A stretch of DNA of 21,791 nt from RGIG1959 sp045651865 (GCA_045651865.1 JAZRTC010000026.1:1-21791); one strand, 5' to 3'. Shown: positions 14,681 to 20,634, counted from the stretch's first letter. The notes: generated from the letters alone by a model not told the origin. A program made the numbers and translations.

Positions 14681-15193
14681 ATGAATACCACAAAGCAAGC
14701 CTTTTCCGTGCTGGCAGATAACCATCCCGGTGTCCTTTTGCGTATGGCGGGGTTGTTCTCCCGCCGCGGATTCAATATCGATTCGCTGGTCGCCTGCAAC
14801 ACCGAAAATCCTGAAGTGTCCCGCCTCACCGTTGTGGTGTCGGGCGATGAGGGCATCTTCTCGCAGGTGATCCGTCAGCTGTTCAAGCTGGAAGAAATTA
14901 TCAAGGTTGAAATGTTGTCGCTCGACGATTGCACGATGAGCGAAACCTTGCTTGTCAAGGTCGGTGCGGCCGATGCCACCGAGCGTACCGAACTGCTGAA
15001 GCTGGTGCAAGCATACGGCGGTCGTGTGCTGGATATTGGTGAAACGACCCTGACCATCGAGCTCACGGGTGAAACAACTGAGCTTGACGGCTTCGTGCTG
15101 GGGCTTGAAGGTTTCGGCATCCGCGAAATGGCACGAAGCGGTGTTACCGTTCTGCAACGCGGCGACACCACCATTCACGATTACAATATTTAA
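14681..15193 (+). CDS. ilvN: Acetolactate synthase small (regulatory) subunit
   Basis: 170 aa. An N-terminal ACT domain (~5-78; FSVLADNHPGVLLRMAGLFSRRGFNIDSL) binds branched-chain amino acid for feedback control of the large subunit. The C-terminal domain (~80-160) matches the ALS_ss_C type. ATG 14681 lies 8 nt after GGAGG and 3 nt after the ilvB stop; GTG 14678 directly at the stop is the alternative start. The arrangement implies translational coupling with ilvB. Length and order are normal for Firmicutes ilvN/ilvH. Confidence 0.96.
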   Translation: MNTTKQAFSVLADNHPGVLLRMAGLFSRRGFNIDSLVACNTENPEVSRLTVVVSGDEGIFSQVIRQLFKLEEIIKVEMLSLDDCTMSETLLVKVGAADATERTELLKLVQAYGGRVLDIGETTLTIELTGETTELDGFVLGLEGFGIREMARSGVTVLQRGDTTIHDYNI

Positions 15194-15207
15194 AGGGGAT
15201 AGTTTCT

Positions 15208-16470
15208 ATGGGAATGACAATGACTCAAAAGATCCTCGCCGCCCACGCAGGACTTGACAGCGTGGTCGCAGGACAGCTCATCGAGGCAAAGCTGGATCTC
15301 TGCCTCGGCAACGACATCACCGCTCCCGTGGCAATCAATGAGTTTGAGCGTGCGGGCGCTACCTCCGTGTTCGACAGAACGCGTATCGCACTGGTGATGG
15401 ATCACTTCACCCCCAATAAGGATATCAAAGCGGCTCAGCAGGTCAAGCGTACCCGCGAGTTCGCCGGCAAATACGACATCGTCAACTTCTTCGATGTCGG
15501 CAGAATGGGCATTGAGCACGCGCTCCTGCCCGAGCAGGGTCTTGTCGGCCCCGGCGACTGCATCATCGGCGCAGACAGCCACACCTGCACCTACGGCGCG
15601 CTCGGCGCGTTCTCGACGGGTGTCGGCTCCACCGACCTTGCCGCAGGCATCGCCACGGGCAAGACCTGGTTCAAAGTGCCCTCCGCCATCAAGGTGGAGC
15701 TCAAGGGCGCACTCAAGCCCTTCGTCAGCGGCAAGGATGTCATCCTGCACCTGATCGGCATGATCGGTGTGGACGGCGCGCTGTATCGCTCGCTCGAGTT
15801 TGTCGGCGAGGGCGTTGCGTCGCTGTCGATGGATGACCGTCTGTGCATTGCCAATATGGCGATCGAAGCAGGCGCGAAAAACGGTATTTTCCCCGTGGAC
15901 GAAACCACGCTTGCATACTGCAAGGATCGTTTTCAGCGCGAAGTGCGCGTGTTTGAAGCGGACGAGGACGCGGTGTATGACGAGACTGTCGTGATCGATC
16001 TTGACGCGCTCCGCCCGACGATCGCGTTCCCGCACCTGCCCGAAAACACCAAGACGATCGACGAGTGCGCGGGTGCCGTGCAGATCCATCAGGTCGTCAT
16101 CGGTTCTTGCACCAACGGCCGCATCGAGGATATGCGCGCGGCGGCTCAGGTGCTCAAAGGCAAGAAAGTTGCCGACGGTGTGCGCTGCATCATCATCCCT
16201 GCCACGCAGGAGATCTGGAAGCAGTCGATGCACGAGGGACTCTTTGATATCTTTATTGACGCGGGTGCCGTTGTCTCCACCCCGACCTGTGGCCCGTGCC
16301 TTGGCGGTCATATGGGCATCCTCGCCGAGGGTGAGCGTGCGGTGTCGACGACAAACCGCAACTTCGTTGGCAGAATGGGTCATATCGACAGTGAGATCTA
16401 TCTCGCCAGCCCCTATGTGGCGGCGGCGTGTGCTGTGACAGGCACGCTGACCGACCCCGCAACCCTGTAA
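15208..16470 (+). CDS. leuC: 3-isopropylmalate dehydratase large subunit (LeuC family)
   Basis: Aconitase-family [4Fe-4S] subunit that isomerises 2- to 3-isopropylmalate with LeuD. 420 aa, the shorter two-subunit type common in Clostridia and archaea. Cluster ligands are C301 (GSCTNGR) and C361/C364 (TCGPCLGGH); GADSHTCTYGALGAF (121-135) is the substrate-side motif. GGGGA lies about 7 nt before ATG 15208, 15 bp after ilvN. Members of this subfamily can also act on methylmalate or homoaconitate, so substrate is by context: next to ilvBN, leucine (or citramalate-route isoleucine) synthesis is most likely. Confidence 0.94.
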   Translation: MGMTMTQKILAAHAGLDSVVAGQLIEAKLDLCLGNDITAPVAINEFERAGATSVFDRTRIALVMDHFTPNKDIKAAQQVKRTREFAGKYDIVNFFDVGRMGIEHALLPEQGLVGPGDCIIGADSHTCTYGALGAFSTGVGSTDLAAGIATGKTWFKVPSAIKVELKGALKPFVSGKDVILHLIGMIGVDGALYRSLEFVGEGVASLSMDDRLCIANMAIEAGAKNGIFPVDETTLAYCKDRFQREVRVFEADEDAVYDETVVIDLDALRPTIAFPHLPENTKTIDECAGAVQIHQVVIGSCTNGRIEDMRAAAQVLKGKKVADGVRCIIIPATQEIWKQSMHEGLFDIFIDAGAVVSTPTCGPCLGGHMGILAEGERAVSTTNRNFVGRMGHIDSEIYLASPYVAAACAVTGTLTDPATL

Positions 16471-16484
16471 GGAGGTAACGAATT

Positions 16485-16973
16485 ATGATTGCACACGGCA
16501 GAGTACATAAATACGGCGATAATGTGGATACGGATGTCATCATCCCTGCGCGTTATCTCAACACCTCCAAGCATGAGGAGCTTGCCGCTCACTGTATGGA
16601 GGATATCGACAAGGAATTTGTCAACAAGGTGCAAAACGGCGACATTATGGTCGCGGGCAAAAACTTCGGTTGCGGCTCATCGCGTGAGCATGCTCCCATC
16701 GCCATCAAGGCGAGCGGCATCTCCTGCGTGATCGCGTCCACTTTTGCGCGCATCTTCTATCGCAACGCGATCAACATCGGTCTGGCAATCCTCGAATGTG
16801 ACGAGGCGGCGCAGGCGATCGAAAACGGCCACGAGGTCAGCGTTGATTTTGATACGGGTGTCATCACCGATATCACCGCGGGCACGACCTATCAGGCGCA
16901 GCCCTTCCCGCCGTTTATCCAGAACATTATCGAAAAAGGCGGCTTGCTCGCCTCCATCTCCGAGCGACTGTAA
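16485..16973 (+). CDS. leuD: 3-isopropylmalate dehydratase small subunit (LeuD family)
   Basis: 162 aa swivelling-domain subunit that completes the LeuC active site. RYLNTS (23-28) holds the substrate-specificity loop, with the YLxT form of isopropylmalate enzymes, and GKNFGCGSSREHAP (58-71) is the family signature. GGAGG begins 1 nt after the leuC stop, with ATG 16485 nine nt further. Neither leuA nor leuB is in the window; the gene after it encodes a cyclase-family protein. Confidence 0.95.
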   Translation: MIAHGRVHKYGDNVDTDVIIPARYLNTSKHEELAAHCMEDIDKEFVNKVQNGDIMVAGKNFGCGSSREHAPIAIKASGISCVIASTFARIFYRNAINIGLAILECDEAAQAIENGHEVSVDFDTGVITDITAGTTYQAQPFPPFIQNIIEKGGLLASISERL

Positions 16974-16987
16974 TAAGGAGCGATACT

Positions 16988-17566
16988 ATGCAATTGGACT
17001 GGATCGATATTTCCCGTGAATGGACCACAGCACCGCTCTATCCCGGCGACCCCGCACCTGTGCTGGAAAAGCAGGCGGATATGCACCTCGGTGACGAATG
17101 CAGCACCTCGGTGATCCACGCGTGTGTGCATACGGGTACGCATATGGATGCACCTTGCCATTTTCTGGAGGGTGCGGCGGATATCGAAAGTGTGCCGCTG
17201 TCGGTCTGTTGCGGTGAGTGCCTTGTCATTGAGGCAAGCGGTGCGCTTGTGGGTGAGCAGCTGGAAAAATATGTGTGGATGGCACCGTCCCGCGTGCTGT
17301 TCAAGGGCGATGTCCAGCTCACGCAAAGTGCGGCGTTTGTGCTGTCGGATGCCGATATCAAGCTGATCGGTGTTGAAGGCACTTCCGTTGCGACACCTTC
17401 GACCGAAGCGGAGGTGCACCGCCAGCTGTTATCCGCAGGTGTGGTGCTTCTGGAAGGACTCGACCTCTCCAAAGTCTCCGCAGGACAGTATTATCTCCAC
17501 GCCGCTCCCATCCGCATCGCGGGTGCCGACGGCGCTCCCGTCCGCGCTATGCTCGCAACACTGTAA
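16988..17566 (+). CDS. Cyclase-family metal-dependent hydrolase (kynurenine formamidase-like)
   Basis: 192 aa. The metal-binding motif HTGTHMDAPCHF (48-59; ligands H48, H52, D54, with catalytic H58) defines the cyclase/arylformamidase family. The N-terminal DISREWTTAPLYPGDP and a C-terminal LLEGLDLSKVSAGQYYLHAAPIRIAGADGAPVRA also match. Members hydrolyse N-formylkynurenine, isatin or other amides and lactones; the substrate here cannot be told. TAAGGAG precedes ATG 16988, 14 bp after leuD, and a strong terminator follows, so it is the last gene of ilvBN-leuCD. No tryptophan-degradation genes are near, so a kynurenine role is unlikely. Confidence 0.88.
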   Translation: MQLDWIDISREWTTAPLYPGDPAPVLEKQADMHLGDECSTSVIHACVHTGTHMDAPCHFLEGAADIESVPLSVCCGECLVIEASGALVGEQLEKYVWMAPSRVLFKGDVQLTQSAAFVLSDADIKLIGVEGTSVATPSTEAEVHRQLLSAGVVLLEGLDLSKVSAGQYYLHAAPIRIAGADGAPVRAMLATL

Positions 17567-17570
17567 AATA

Positions 17571-17608
17571 AAAACGCCTTCTCCTCATTGAGGAGAAGGC
17601 GTTTATTC
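17571..17608. terminator. Bidirectional terminator between the ilv-leu operon and nrdR
   Basis: Perfect 15-bp stem AAACGCCTTCTCCTC (17572-17586) / GAGGAGAAGGCGTTT (17590-17604) with an ATT loop. T-rich sequence follows on the plus strand and an A-rich tract precedes it for the convergent nrdR transcript. Confidence 0.93.
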
Positions 17609-18079
17609 TTATTTTTTATCTTCGGTTGCCGCGGACAACAGCTTCGTGATCGTTTCCTGGAAACTGCTGATATCCGTGAACTGGCGGTACACGGAAGCAA
17701 AGCGGACATACGCGATCGCGTCGATATCTTTGAGTGCCTCCATCGCATATTCACCGATCTGTTGTGCGGTGACTTCGCGGTCGAGCGAATTCTGGATGCG
17801 GGTCTCAATACCGTCCACCACGCGCTCGAGCTCTTCAAACGACACGGGGCGCTTCTCGCACGCACGGAGCAGACCGTTAAACAGCTTTTGGCGGTCAAAC
17901 ACCTCACGGGATTTATCTCGTTTCACCACGATGATGGGCATGCTTTCGATGATCTCATAGGTCGTGAAACGCTTGCCGCATTGCAGGCATTCACGGCGGC
18001 GACGGATACGCGCATTTTCATCGGTGGGACGGGAGTCAATGACCTTGCTTTCCACAAAGCCGCAAAACGGACATCTCAA
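17609..18079 (-). CDS. nrdR: Transcriptional repressor NrdR
   Basis: 156 aa, standard length. An N-terminal zinc ribbon has C3-x2-C6 and C31-x2-C34 (MRCPFCG, RECLQCGKRFTTYE), followed by an ATP-cone (~49-139) that senses ATP/dATP. NrdR represses ribonucleotide reductase genes by binding NrdR boxes. The start codon is TTG (18079-18077), nine nt after AGGAG; the ATG four bases downstream is out of frame. It has its own promoter within the gap to the upstream isomerase gene. No nrd genes are in the window. Confidence 0.96.
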   Translation of the reverse strand: MRCPFCGFVESKVIDSRPTDENARIRRRRECLQCGKRFTTYEIIESMPIIVVKRDKSREVFDRQKLFNGLLRACEKRPVSFEELERVVDGIETRIQNSLDREVTAQQIGEYAMEALKDIDAIAYVRFASVYRQFTDISSFQETITKLLSAATEDKK

Positions 18080-18110
18080 GAGGGATCACTCCTTGCTCAA
18101 TGTTGGTCTT

Positions 18111-18139
18111 AGAATACCACATCTTGTTCCAAAATGCAA
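18111..18139 (-). promoter_or_regulatory. Promoter of nrdR
   Basis: On the minus strand TTGCAT (plus 18134-18139), 17-nt spacer, TATTCT (plus 18111-18116) with TGG just before the -10. Confidence 0.7.
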
Positions 18140-18171
18140 GATTTTCCGCAGATTTTTCACAAGATATGGTG

Positions 18172-18966
18172 TTATATCGGCGAAATTTCCGCAATTGCCT
18201 TGGCAAGTGTGGCGCATCCTTTCGAAAGTTCGGAGATCTTGTCGAAATTGCGGCGGTACAGTTCAATGGTCAGTGTGCCGTTGAAGCCGCTTTGTCTGAG
18301 CAGACGGAGCAGGGTAGGGAAGTCCTCCTGTCCGCTGCCCGGCATCAGGCAATCCTCGGTGTCGGTGCAATCGCTGATGTGCACATGACGGATCGCGCCG
18401 CTCATGGCATCGATCATCTCGGGGATCGGCACACCCGTGCGGCGACATTGCTTGAAATCCAGCACAAACTGTGCTTTTTCGCCGAGCTGTGCGCGCATCT
18501 CACGCACAAATTCGGGACGGCATGCGCGAAAGCGCACCACATTTTCCTGCAACAGCGTCACGCCGTATTCACGGCCGAGATCATACAGCTTTTCATATCG
18601 GCGAATTGACTGCTCGGCAGGAAGCACCCCGGGATCGCGGTCGCCGTGCAGAATGACATACTCCGCGCCTGCCGTTTGTGCCGCCTGAAAGATCGGGGCA
18701 AAGACCTTAAGTCCGTCCTCAAAACGGCGCTCATATTGCGAAAACAGCATATACGGCTCAAAGCAGGAGGTGTACGAGTGAAGCGAGCGGATGTTCATTC
18801 CCGCGGCGTTTGCGCGGTCTTTAAGCATCGCGGCAAAAGGTTTGGTCACCTCACTGGTGGTGTTGACAAAGATCTCCACATCCCGCGCACCTTGACTTTC
18901 CAGATAAGCAAAGGTGTCCTCGATGTTCATAGGATATAAATTCGCTGTGGAAATACCGATCTTCAA
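18172..18966 (-). CDS. Sugar phosphate isomerase/epimerase (xylose isomerase-like TIM barrel)
   Basis: 264 aa TIM barrel of the AP endonuclease 2 / xylose isomerase-like superfamily. Visible signs are KIGISTANLYP at the start, DVEIFVNT (strand 2), RSLHSY (strand 3), EYVILHGD (strand 4), LLQENV with a metal-type Glu, FVLDFKQC (strand 6), IRHVHISDC and TLTIELY near the end, giving the usual Glu-Asp-His-Glu metal set. The substrate is unknown. TTG at 18966-18964 is preferred as start because AAAGG lies 9 nt before it and the protein then begins MKIGISTANL; GTG 18975 abuts the Shine-Dalgarno. It has its own promoter and is upstream of nrdR on the same strand. Confidence 0.88.
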   Translation of the reverse strand: MKIGISTANLYPMNIEDTFAYLESQGARDVEIFVNTTSEVTKPFAAMLKDRANAAGMNIRSLHSYTSCFEPYMLFSQYERRFEDGLKVFAPIFQAAQTAGAEYVILHGDRDPGVLPAEQSIRRYEKLYDLGREYGVTLLQENVVRFRACRPEFVREMRAQLGEKAQFVLDFKQCRRTGVPIPEMIDAMSGAIRHVHISDCTDTEDCLMPGSGQEDFPTLLRLLRQSGFNGTLTIELYRRNFDKISELSKGCATLAKAIAEISPI

Positions 18967-18993
18967 TGCCGTCACCCTTTCACCGTTTTTTTC

Positions 18994-19022
18994 AGTATAT
19001 CACGCTTTTCAGGGCATTGCAA
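18994..19022 (-). promoter_or_regulatory. Promoter of the isomerase/epimerase-like gene
   Basis: On the minus strand TTGCAA (plus 19017-19022), 17-nt spacer, TATACT (plus 18994-18999) preceded by TGA (extended -10). Confidence 0.75.
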
Positions 19023-19074
19023 TGTTTCAAAGGAAGAAATTGTGTGTCGGTGGCAAGAAAACGCAAAAAACCAC

Positions 19075-19102
19075 TTGACATTCGCCGTGTTTGTGGTAAA
19101 AT
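19075..19102 (+). promoter_or_regulatory. Promoter of the tRNA operon
   Basis: Consensus TTGACA (19075-19080), 16-nt spacer, TAAAAT (19097-19102) preceded by TGG. It predicts a leader of about 35 nt before the first tRNA. Confidence 0.85.
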
Positions 19103-19143
19103 AGTGAATGTTCCGTTGCAGCCAATGCAACAGACGGTGAAAC

Positions 19144-19220
19144 GGGCCTTTAGCTCAGTTGGTTAGAGCCACCGGCTCATAACCGGTCGGTCCCGGGTTC
19201 GAGTCCCTGAAGGCCCACCA
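19144..19220 (+). tRNA. tRNA with CAT anticodon, probably tRNA-Ile2 (lysidine type), possibly tRNA-Met
   Basis: 77 nt cloverleaf with encoded CCA. Acceptor GGGCCTT pairs with AAGGCCC; D-stem GCTC/GAGC; anticodon stem ACCGG/CCGGT with loop CTCATAA (anticodon 19178-19180); T-loop TTCGAGT. Base pairs C4-G69 and C5-G68 and the overall likeness to Bacillus Ile2 favour the isoleucine tRNA whose C34 is converted to lysidine by TilS, over elongator Met. The T-stem has one C-T mismatch at its second pair. Confidence 0.93.
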
Positions 19221-19225
19221 AATCG

Positions 19226-19273
19226 GTGAAGCCGCGGAAGATCGGACTCGCACCGCTCTTCCGCGGGTTTCAC
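19226..19273 (+). other. Hairpin between the two tRNA genes
   Basis: The 65-nt spacer folds into CCGCGGAAGA / TCTTCCGCGG extended by GTGAA / TTCAC with a small bulge. No T-tract follows, so it is more likely a tRNA-processing stem than a terminator. Confidence 0.6.
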
Positions 19274-19285
19274 AAAATTGCATAT

Positions 19286-19361
19286 AGGGGCATAGCTCAG
19301 TTGGTAGAGCAGCGGTCTCCAAAACCGCGTGCCGAGGGTTCGAGTCCTTCTGCCCCTGCCA
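19286..19361 (+). tRNA. trnW: tRNA-Trp (CCA anticodon)
   Basis: 76 nt cloverleaf with encoded CCA. Acceptor AGGGGCA/TGCCCCT, anticodon stem GCGGT/ACCGC with loop CTCCAAA (anticodon 19319-19321), T-loop TTCGAGT. It shares a transcript with the CAT tRNA. Its last 15 nt plus one following base recur at 19534-19549. Confidence 0.96.
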
Positions 19362-19362
19362 A
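19347..19362 (+). repeat. Direct repeat copy 1 (3' end of tRNA-Trp)
   Basis: CTTCTGCCCCTGCCAA; identical to copy 2 at 19534-19549, offset 187 bp. A repeat of a tRNA 3' end is the usual form of a tyrosine-integrase attachment core. Confidence 0.75.
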
Positions 19363-19399
19363 AAAATAAGACACCGCATTTCGCGGTGTCTTATTTTTT
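19361..19399 (+). terminator. Terminator of the tRNA operon
   Basis: 17-bp perfect stem from the final A of tRNA-Trp (19361-19377 / 19383-19399), core GACACCGC / GCGGTGTC, loop ATTTC, ending in TTTTTT. Confidence 0.92.
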
Positions 19400-19410
19400 G
19401 TATCAGGGTC

Positions 19411-19422
19411 GAAGGACTCGAA
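19411..19422 (-). repeat. Inverted copy of the tRNA-Trp T-arm
   Basis: GAAGGACTCGAA is the exact reverse complement of TTCGAGTCCTTC (19339-19350) in tRNA-Trp. Twelve bases inside a 170-bp interval next to the tRNA are unlikely to be chance. Confidence 0.6.
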
Positions 19423-19433
19423 AGGCCGTCAAG

Positions 19434-19457
19434 AAAACGCCGTAGTACGGCGTTTTT
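19434..19457 (+). terminator. Terminator-like hairpin between the tRNA-Trp tail copies
   Basis: 10-bp stem AAAACGCCGT / ACGGCGTTTT with an AGT loop and one further T. It is the second of three such hairpins in 240 bp. Confidence 0.6.
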
Positions 19458-19533
19458 AGGCCGTGGGGTTGATCTTGCTACCGCCTTTACTTGCACCAAT
19501 AAGCGAGGTAGAAACTGCCCGTTCGCACCGACA

Positions 19534-19549
19534 CTTCTGCCCCTGCCAA
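19534..19549 (+). repeat. Direct repeat copy 2 of the tRNA-Trp 3' end (possible att site or tRNA remnant)
   Basis: Exact 16-bp copy of tRNA-Trp 3' end including CCA. It is followed, as after the real tRNA, by a hairpin with an ATTTC loop. No complete tRNA body precedes it, only a TTCG 13 nt upstream. Between the copies there is no integrase or other gene. Confidence 0.7.
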
Positions 19550-19550
19550 G

Positions 19551-19586
19551 AAAATGACCATCTGCATTTCGCGGATGGTCATTTTT
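19551..19586. terminator. Hairpin after the second tRNA-Trp tail copy
   Basis: 15-pair stem (19551-19565 / 19571-19585; AAAATGACCATC pairs with GATGGTCATTTT, then T-G, G-C, C-G) with loop ATTTC, flanked by A and T tracts. Loop and closing pairs equal those of the terminator at 19361-19399, while the outer stem differs but still pairs. Confidence 0.75.
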
Positions 19587-19799
19587 GTTGTATTCAAAGC
19601 CCTCAAAAACCGCATAAGACCGGGAAAGTTGCGGTTTGTGTCGGTTTCTGACATCACAATCCGTGCAACGGGTCGATTGCGATCGGCGACACGCGGTTCT
19701 ACCGCCTTTTCACGCCTTATATGCGCATTGTAGCATCGTTAGTGCAGCACTAGTGCAGCGGAAGATCCGTTCAATTTCTCACCCGCATATAACAAGACT
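19587..19799. other. Stretch without a recognised gene
   Basis: No ORF with a ribosome site and family likeness on either strand. It contains TAGTGC-A-GCACTA (around 19740-19752) overlapping a second AGTGCAGC, i.e. a compact mix of direct and inverted repeats. It may be decayed mobile DNA; this is inference from its position beside the tRNA tail copy. Confidence 0.4.
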
Positions 19800-19810
19800 G
19801 ATAAATAGCT

Positions 19811-19824
19811 AATAACTAGTTATT
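19811..19824. repeat. Perfect 14-bp palindrome in AT-rich DNA
   Basis: AATAACTAGTTATT reads the same on both strands; it lies just before the 18-bp direct repeat and could be a protein-binding site. Confidence 0.5.
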
Positions 19825-19831
19825 ATGTAAC

Positions 19832-19849
19832 AATTAGTTGTAAGCTAAA
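19832..19849 (+). repeat. 18-bp direct repeat, copy 1
   Basis: AATTAGTTGTAAGCTAAA; identical to 19876-19893, 44-bp period (about four helical turns). Each copy contains TTAG...CTAA in inverted orientation. Confidence 0.75.
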
Positions 19850-19875
19850 TATATTAGCAGAAAGAAGAAAGTATA

Positions 19876-19893
19876 AATTAGTTGTAAGCTAAA
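19876..19893 (+). repeat. 18-bp direct repeat, copy 2
   Basis: Second exact copy of the repeat at 19832-19849, in the region downstream of the DUF6809-like gene. Confidence 0.75.
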
Positions 19894-19936
19894 CAACATG
19901 GCTGAAGCGCCCGCTTCAGCCGTGTTTTCCTTTTCT
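19894..19936. terminator. Hairpin at the 3' end of the DUF6809-like gene
   Basis: GGCTGAAGC (19900-19908) / GCTTCAGCC (19913-19921), extended outward by ACAT / GTGT pairs, with a short loop. The T-rich side (TTTTCCTTTTC) is on the plus strand; on the minus strand the stem is followed by TGTTGTTT, so it may end the small-gene transcript. Confidence 0.65.
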
Positions 19937-19940
19937 GCAA

Positions 19941-20219
19941 TTATGCATCATAATTGAGATCAAGCTCATTCATCGCATCGACCATCAACCGTGTGGCAAG
20001 GGCGAAGCCGTAACGGAACATCTCCCGCTCGCACATACATAGCAGTTCGTCCTGACAATCTTTGAATTTGATGAATGTTTCCTTCTGTTTGTCCGTCAAG
20101 GTGGCGGTGAGCGCTTCATCGTGTCGGCAACTGTAAAGCTGCAGTTGCCGCATTGCCGGTGTCACATCCCGTTCACATGGGTGGACGTTGCCGTAGTAGA
20201 GATCATCGATCGTTTTCAA
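19941..20219 (-). CDS. Small DUF6809-like protein
   Basis: 92 aa, all-helical, no signal peptide. The layout KTIDDLYYGNVHPCERD near the N-terminus and EREMFRYGFALATRLMVDAMNEL at the C-terminus resembles the DUF6809 family of small clostridial proteins, often found near mobile elements; this is recalled by pattern, not searched. The start is TTG (20219-20217) with AAGGTGG about 7 nt upstream. It overlaps the end of the preceding gene by 17 nt, so its translation is probably coupled. Function unknown. Confidence 0.7.
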   Translation of the reverse strand: MKTIDDLYYGNVHPCERDVTPAMRQLQLYSCRHDEALTATLTDKQKETFIKFKDCQDELLCMCEREMFRYGFALATRLMVDAMNELDLNYDA

Positions 20220-20457
20220 TATAATCCCACCTTACAAAGGGAGAGGACAATTCATCCTCGACCATCGTCGAGATTGAATCGCCCTCTCGAAAGAATTGTT
20301 CCGCTATTGCCAAGGTGTACTTGACTGTCAATAAGAAGAACCACGTTGTTTCATCGCACGTGATCGGCCGCCCGCGCAGAAAATAGTCAACGCTCGCTTT
20401 GCCCACAATGTCATACTTGTCGCCACTGTAGATTTCTTCCACTGTCATTCGTGCCAT
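20203..20457 (-). CDS. Small protein of unknown function, upstream partner of the DUF6809-like gene
   Basis: 84 aa, not recognised. ATG 20457-20455 is chosen because AGGAGG lies 8 nt upstream; the frame is open for 16 further codons that contain the ribosome site. The N-terminal TVEEIYSGD resembles TIDDLYYGN at the start of the next protein, so the two may be distant paralogues. The middle (TTWFFLLTVKYTLAIAEQFF) is an amphipathic or weakly hydrophobic helix; the C-terminus is acidic. It overlaps the downstream gene by 17 nt. No function can be assigned. Confidence 0.65.
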   Translation of the reverse strand: MARMTVEEIYSGDKYDIVGKASVDYFLRGRPITCDETTWFFLLTVKYTLAIAEQFFREGDSISTMVEDELSSPFVRWDYIENDR

Positions 20458-20552
20458 ATCCGGCACCTCCTTTCGCAAGCACAACACTACCACAAAGGAT
20501 TTCATAAGTCCAGCGAAAAAATAAAAAATTGTTTTTCAAATGATCGATTGAG

Positions 20553-20588
20553 CAGGAAAATAGCGACAAAAACGGTTATTTTTTCCTG
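20553..20588. repeat. Inverted repeat upstream of the small minus-strand genes
   Basis: CAGGAAAATA (20553-20562) and TATTTTTTCCTG (20577-20588) pair with a 2-nt bulge around a 14-nt loop. It lies between the two divergent genes and could be an operator or a weak terminator. Confidence 0.45.
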
Positions 20589-20599
20589 TTTTAAGAAAA

Positions 20600-20616
20600 G
20601 GTATCCTCAGGATACC
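20600..20616. promoter_or_regulatory. Putative operator, site 1
   Basis: Perfect palindrome GGTATCC-TCA-GGATACC. Together with site 2 (centre 34 bp away) it forms a pair of GTATCC-N3-GGATA sites upstream of the 141-aa gene. Confidence 0.6.
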
Positions 20617-20634
20617 ATCGAAATGCGTGCAGGA

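Noticed and set aside
12968..15178. 736-aa minus-strand ORF opposite ilvB and ilvN
   Set aside because: Shadow of certain genes; composition atypical and no matching domain.
15190..16383. 397-aa minus-strand ORF opposite leuC
   Set aside because: Antisense shadow of leuC with no start signal.
18163..18178. NrdR box upstream of nrdR (GATAT-N6-ATATC)
   Set aside because: Only 5-bp arms and no match to the ACACTATATATAGTGT-type consensus; it also overlaps the end of the isomerase gene.
19155..19499. 114-aa minus-strand ORF across the two tRNA genes
   Set aside because: It is the antisense reading of the tRNAs (the well-known DSNPRH/DSNPGP-type spurious protein); no ribosome site and real RNA genes on the other strand.
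19362..19533. Intact integrated element between the tRNA-Trp tail copies
   Set aside because: Only about 170 bp, with no integrase or coding content; at most a remnant.
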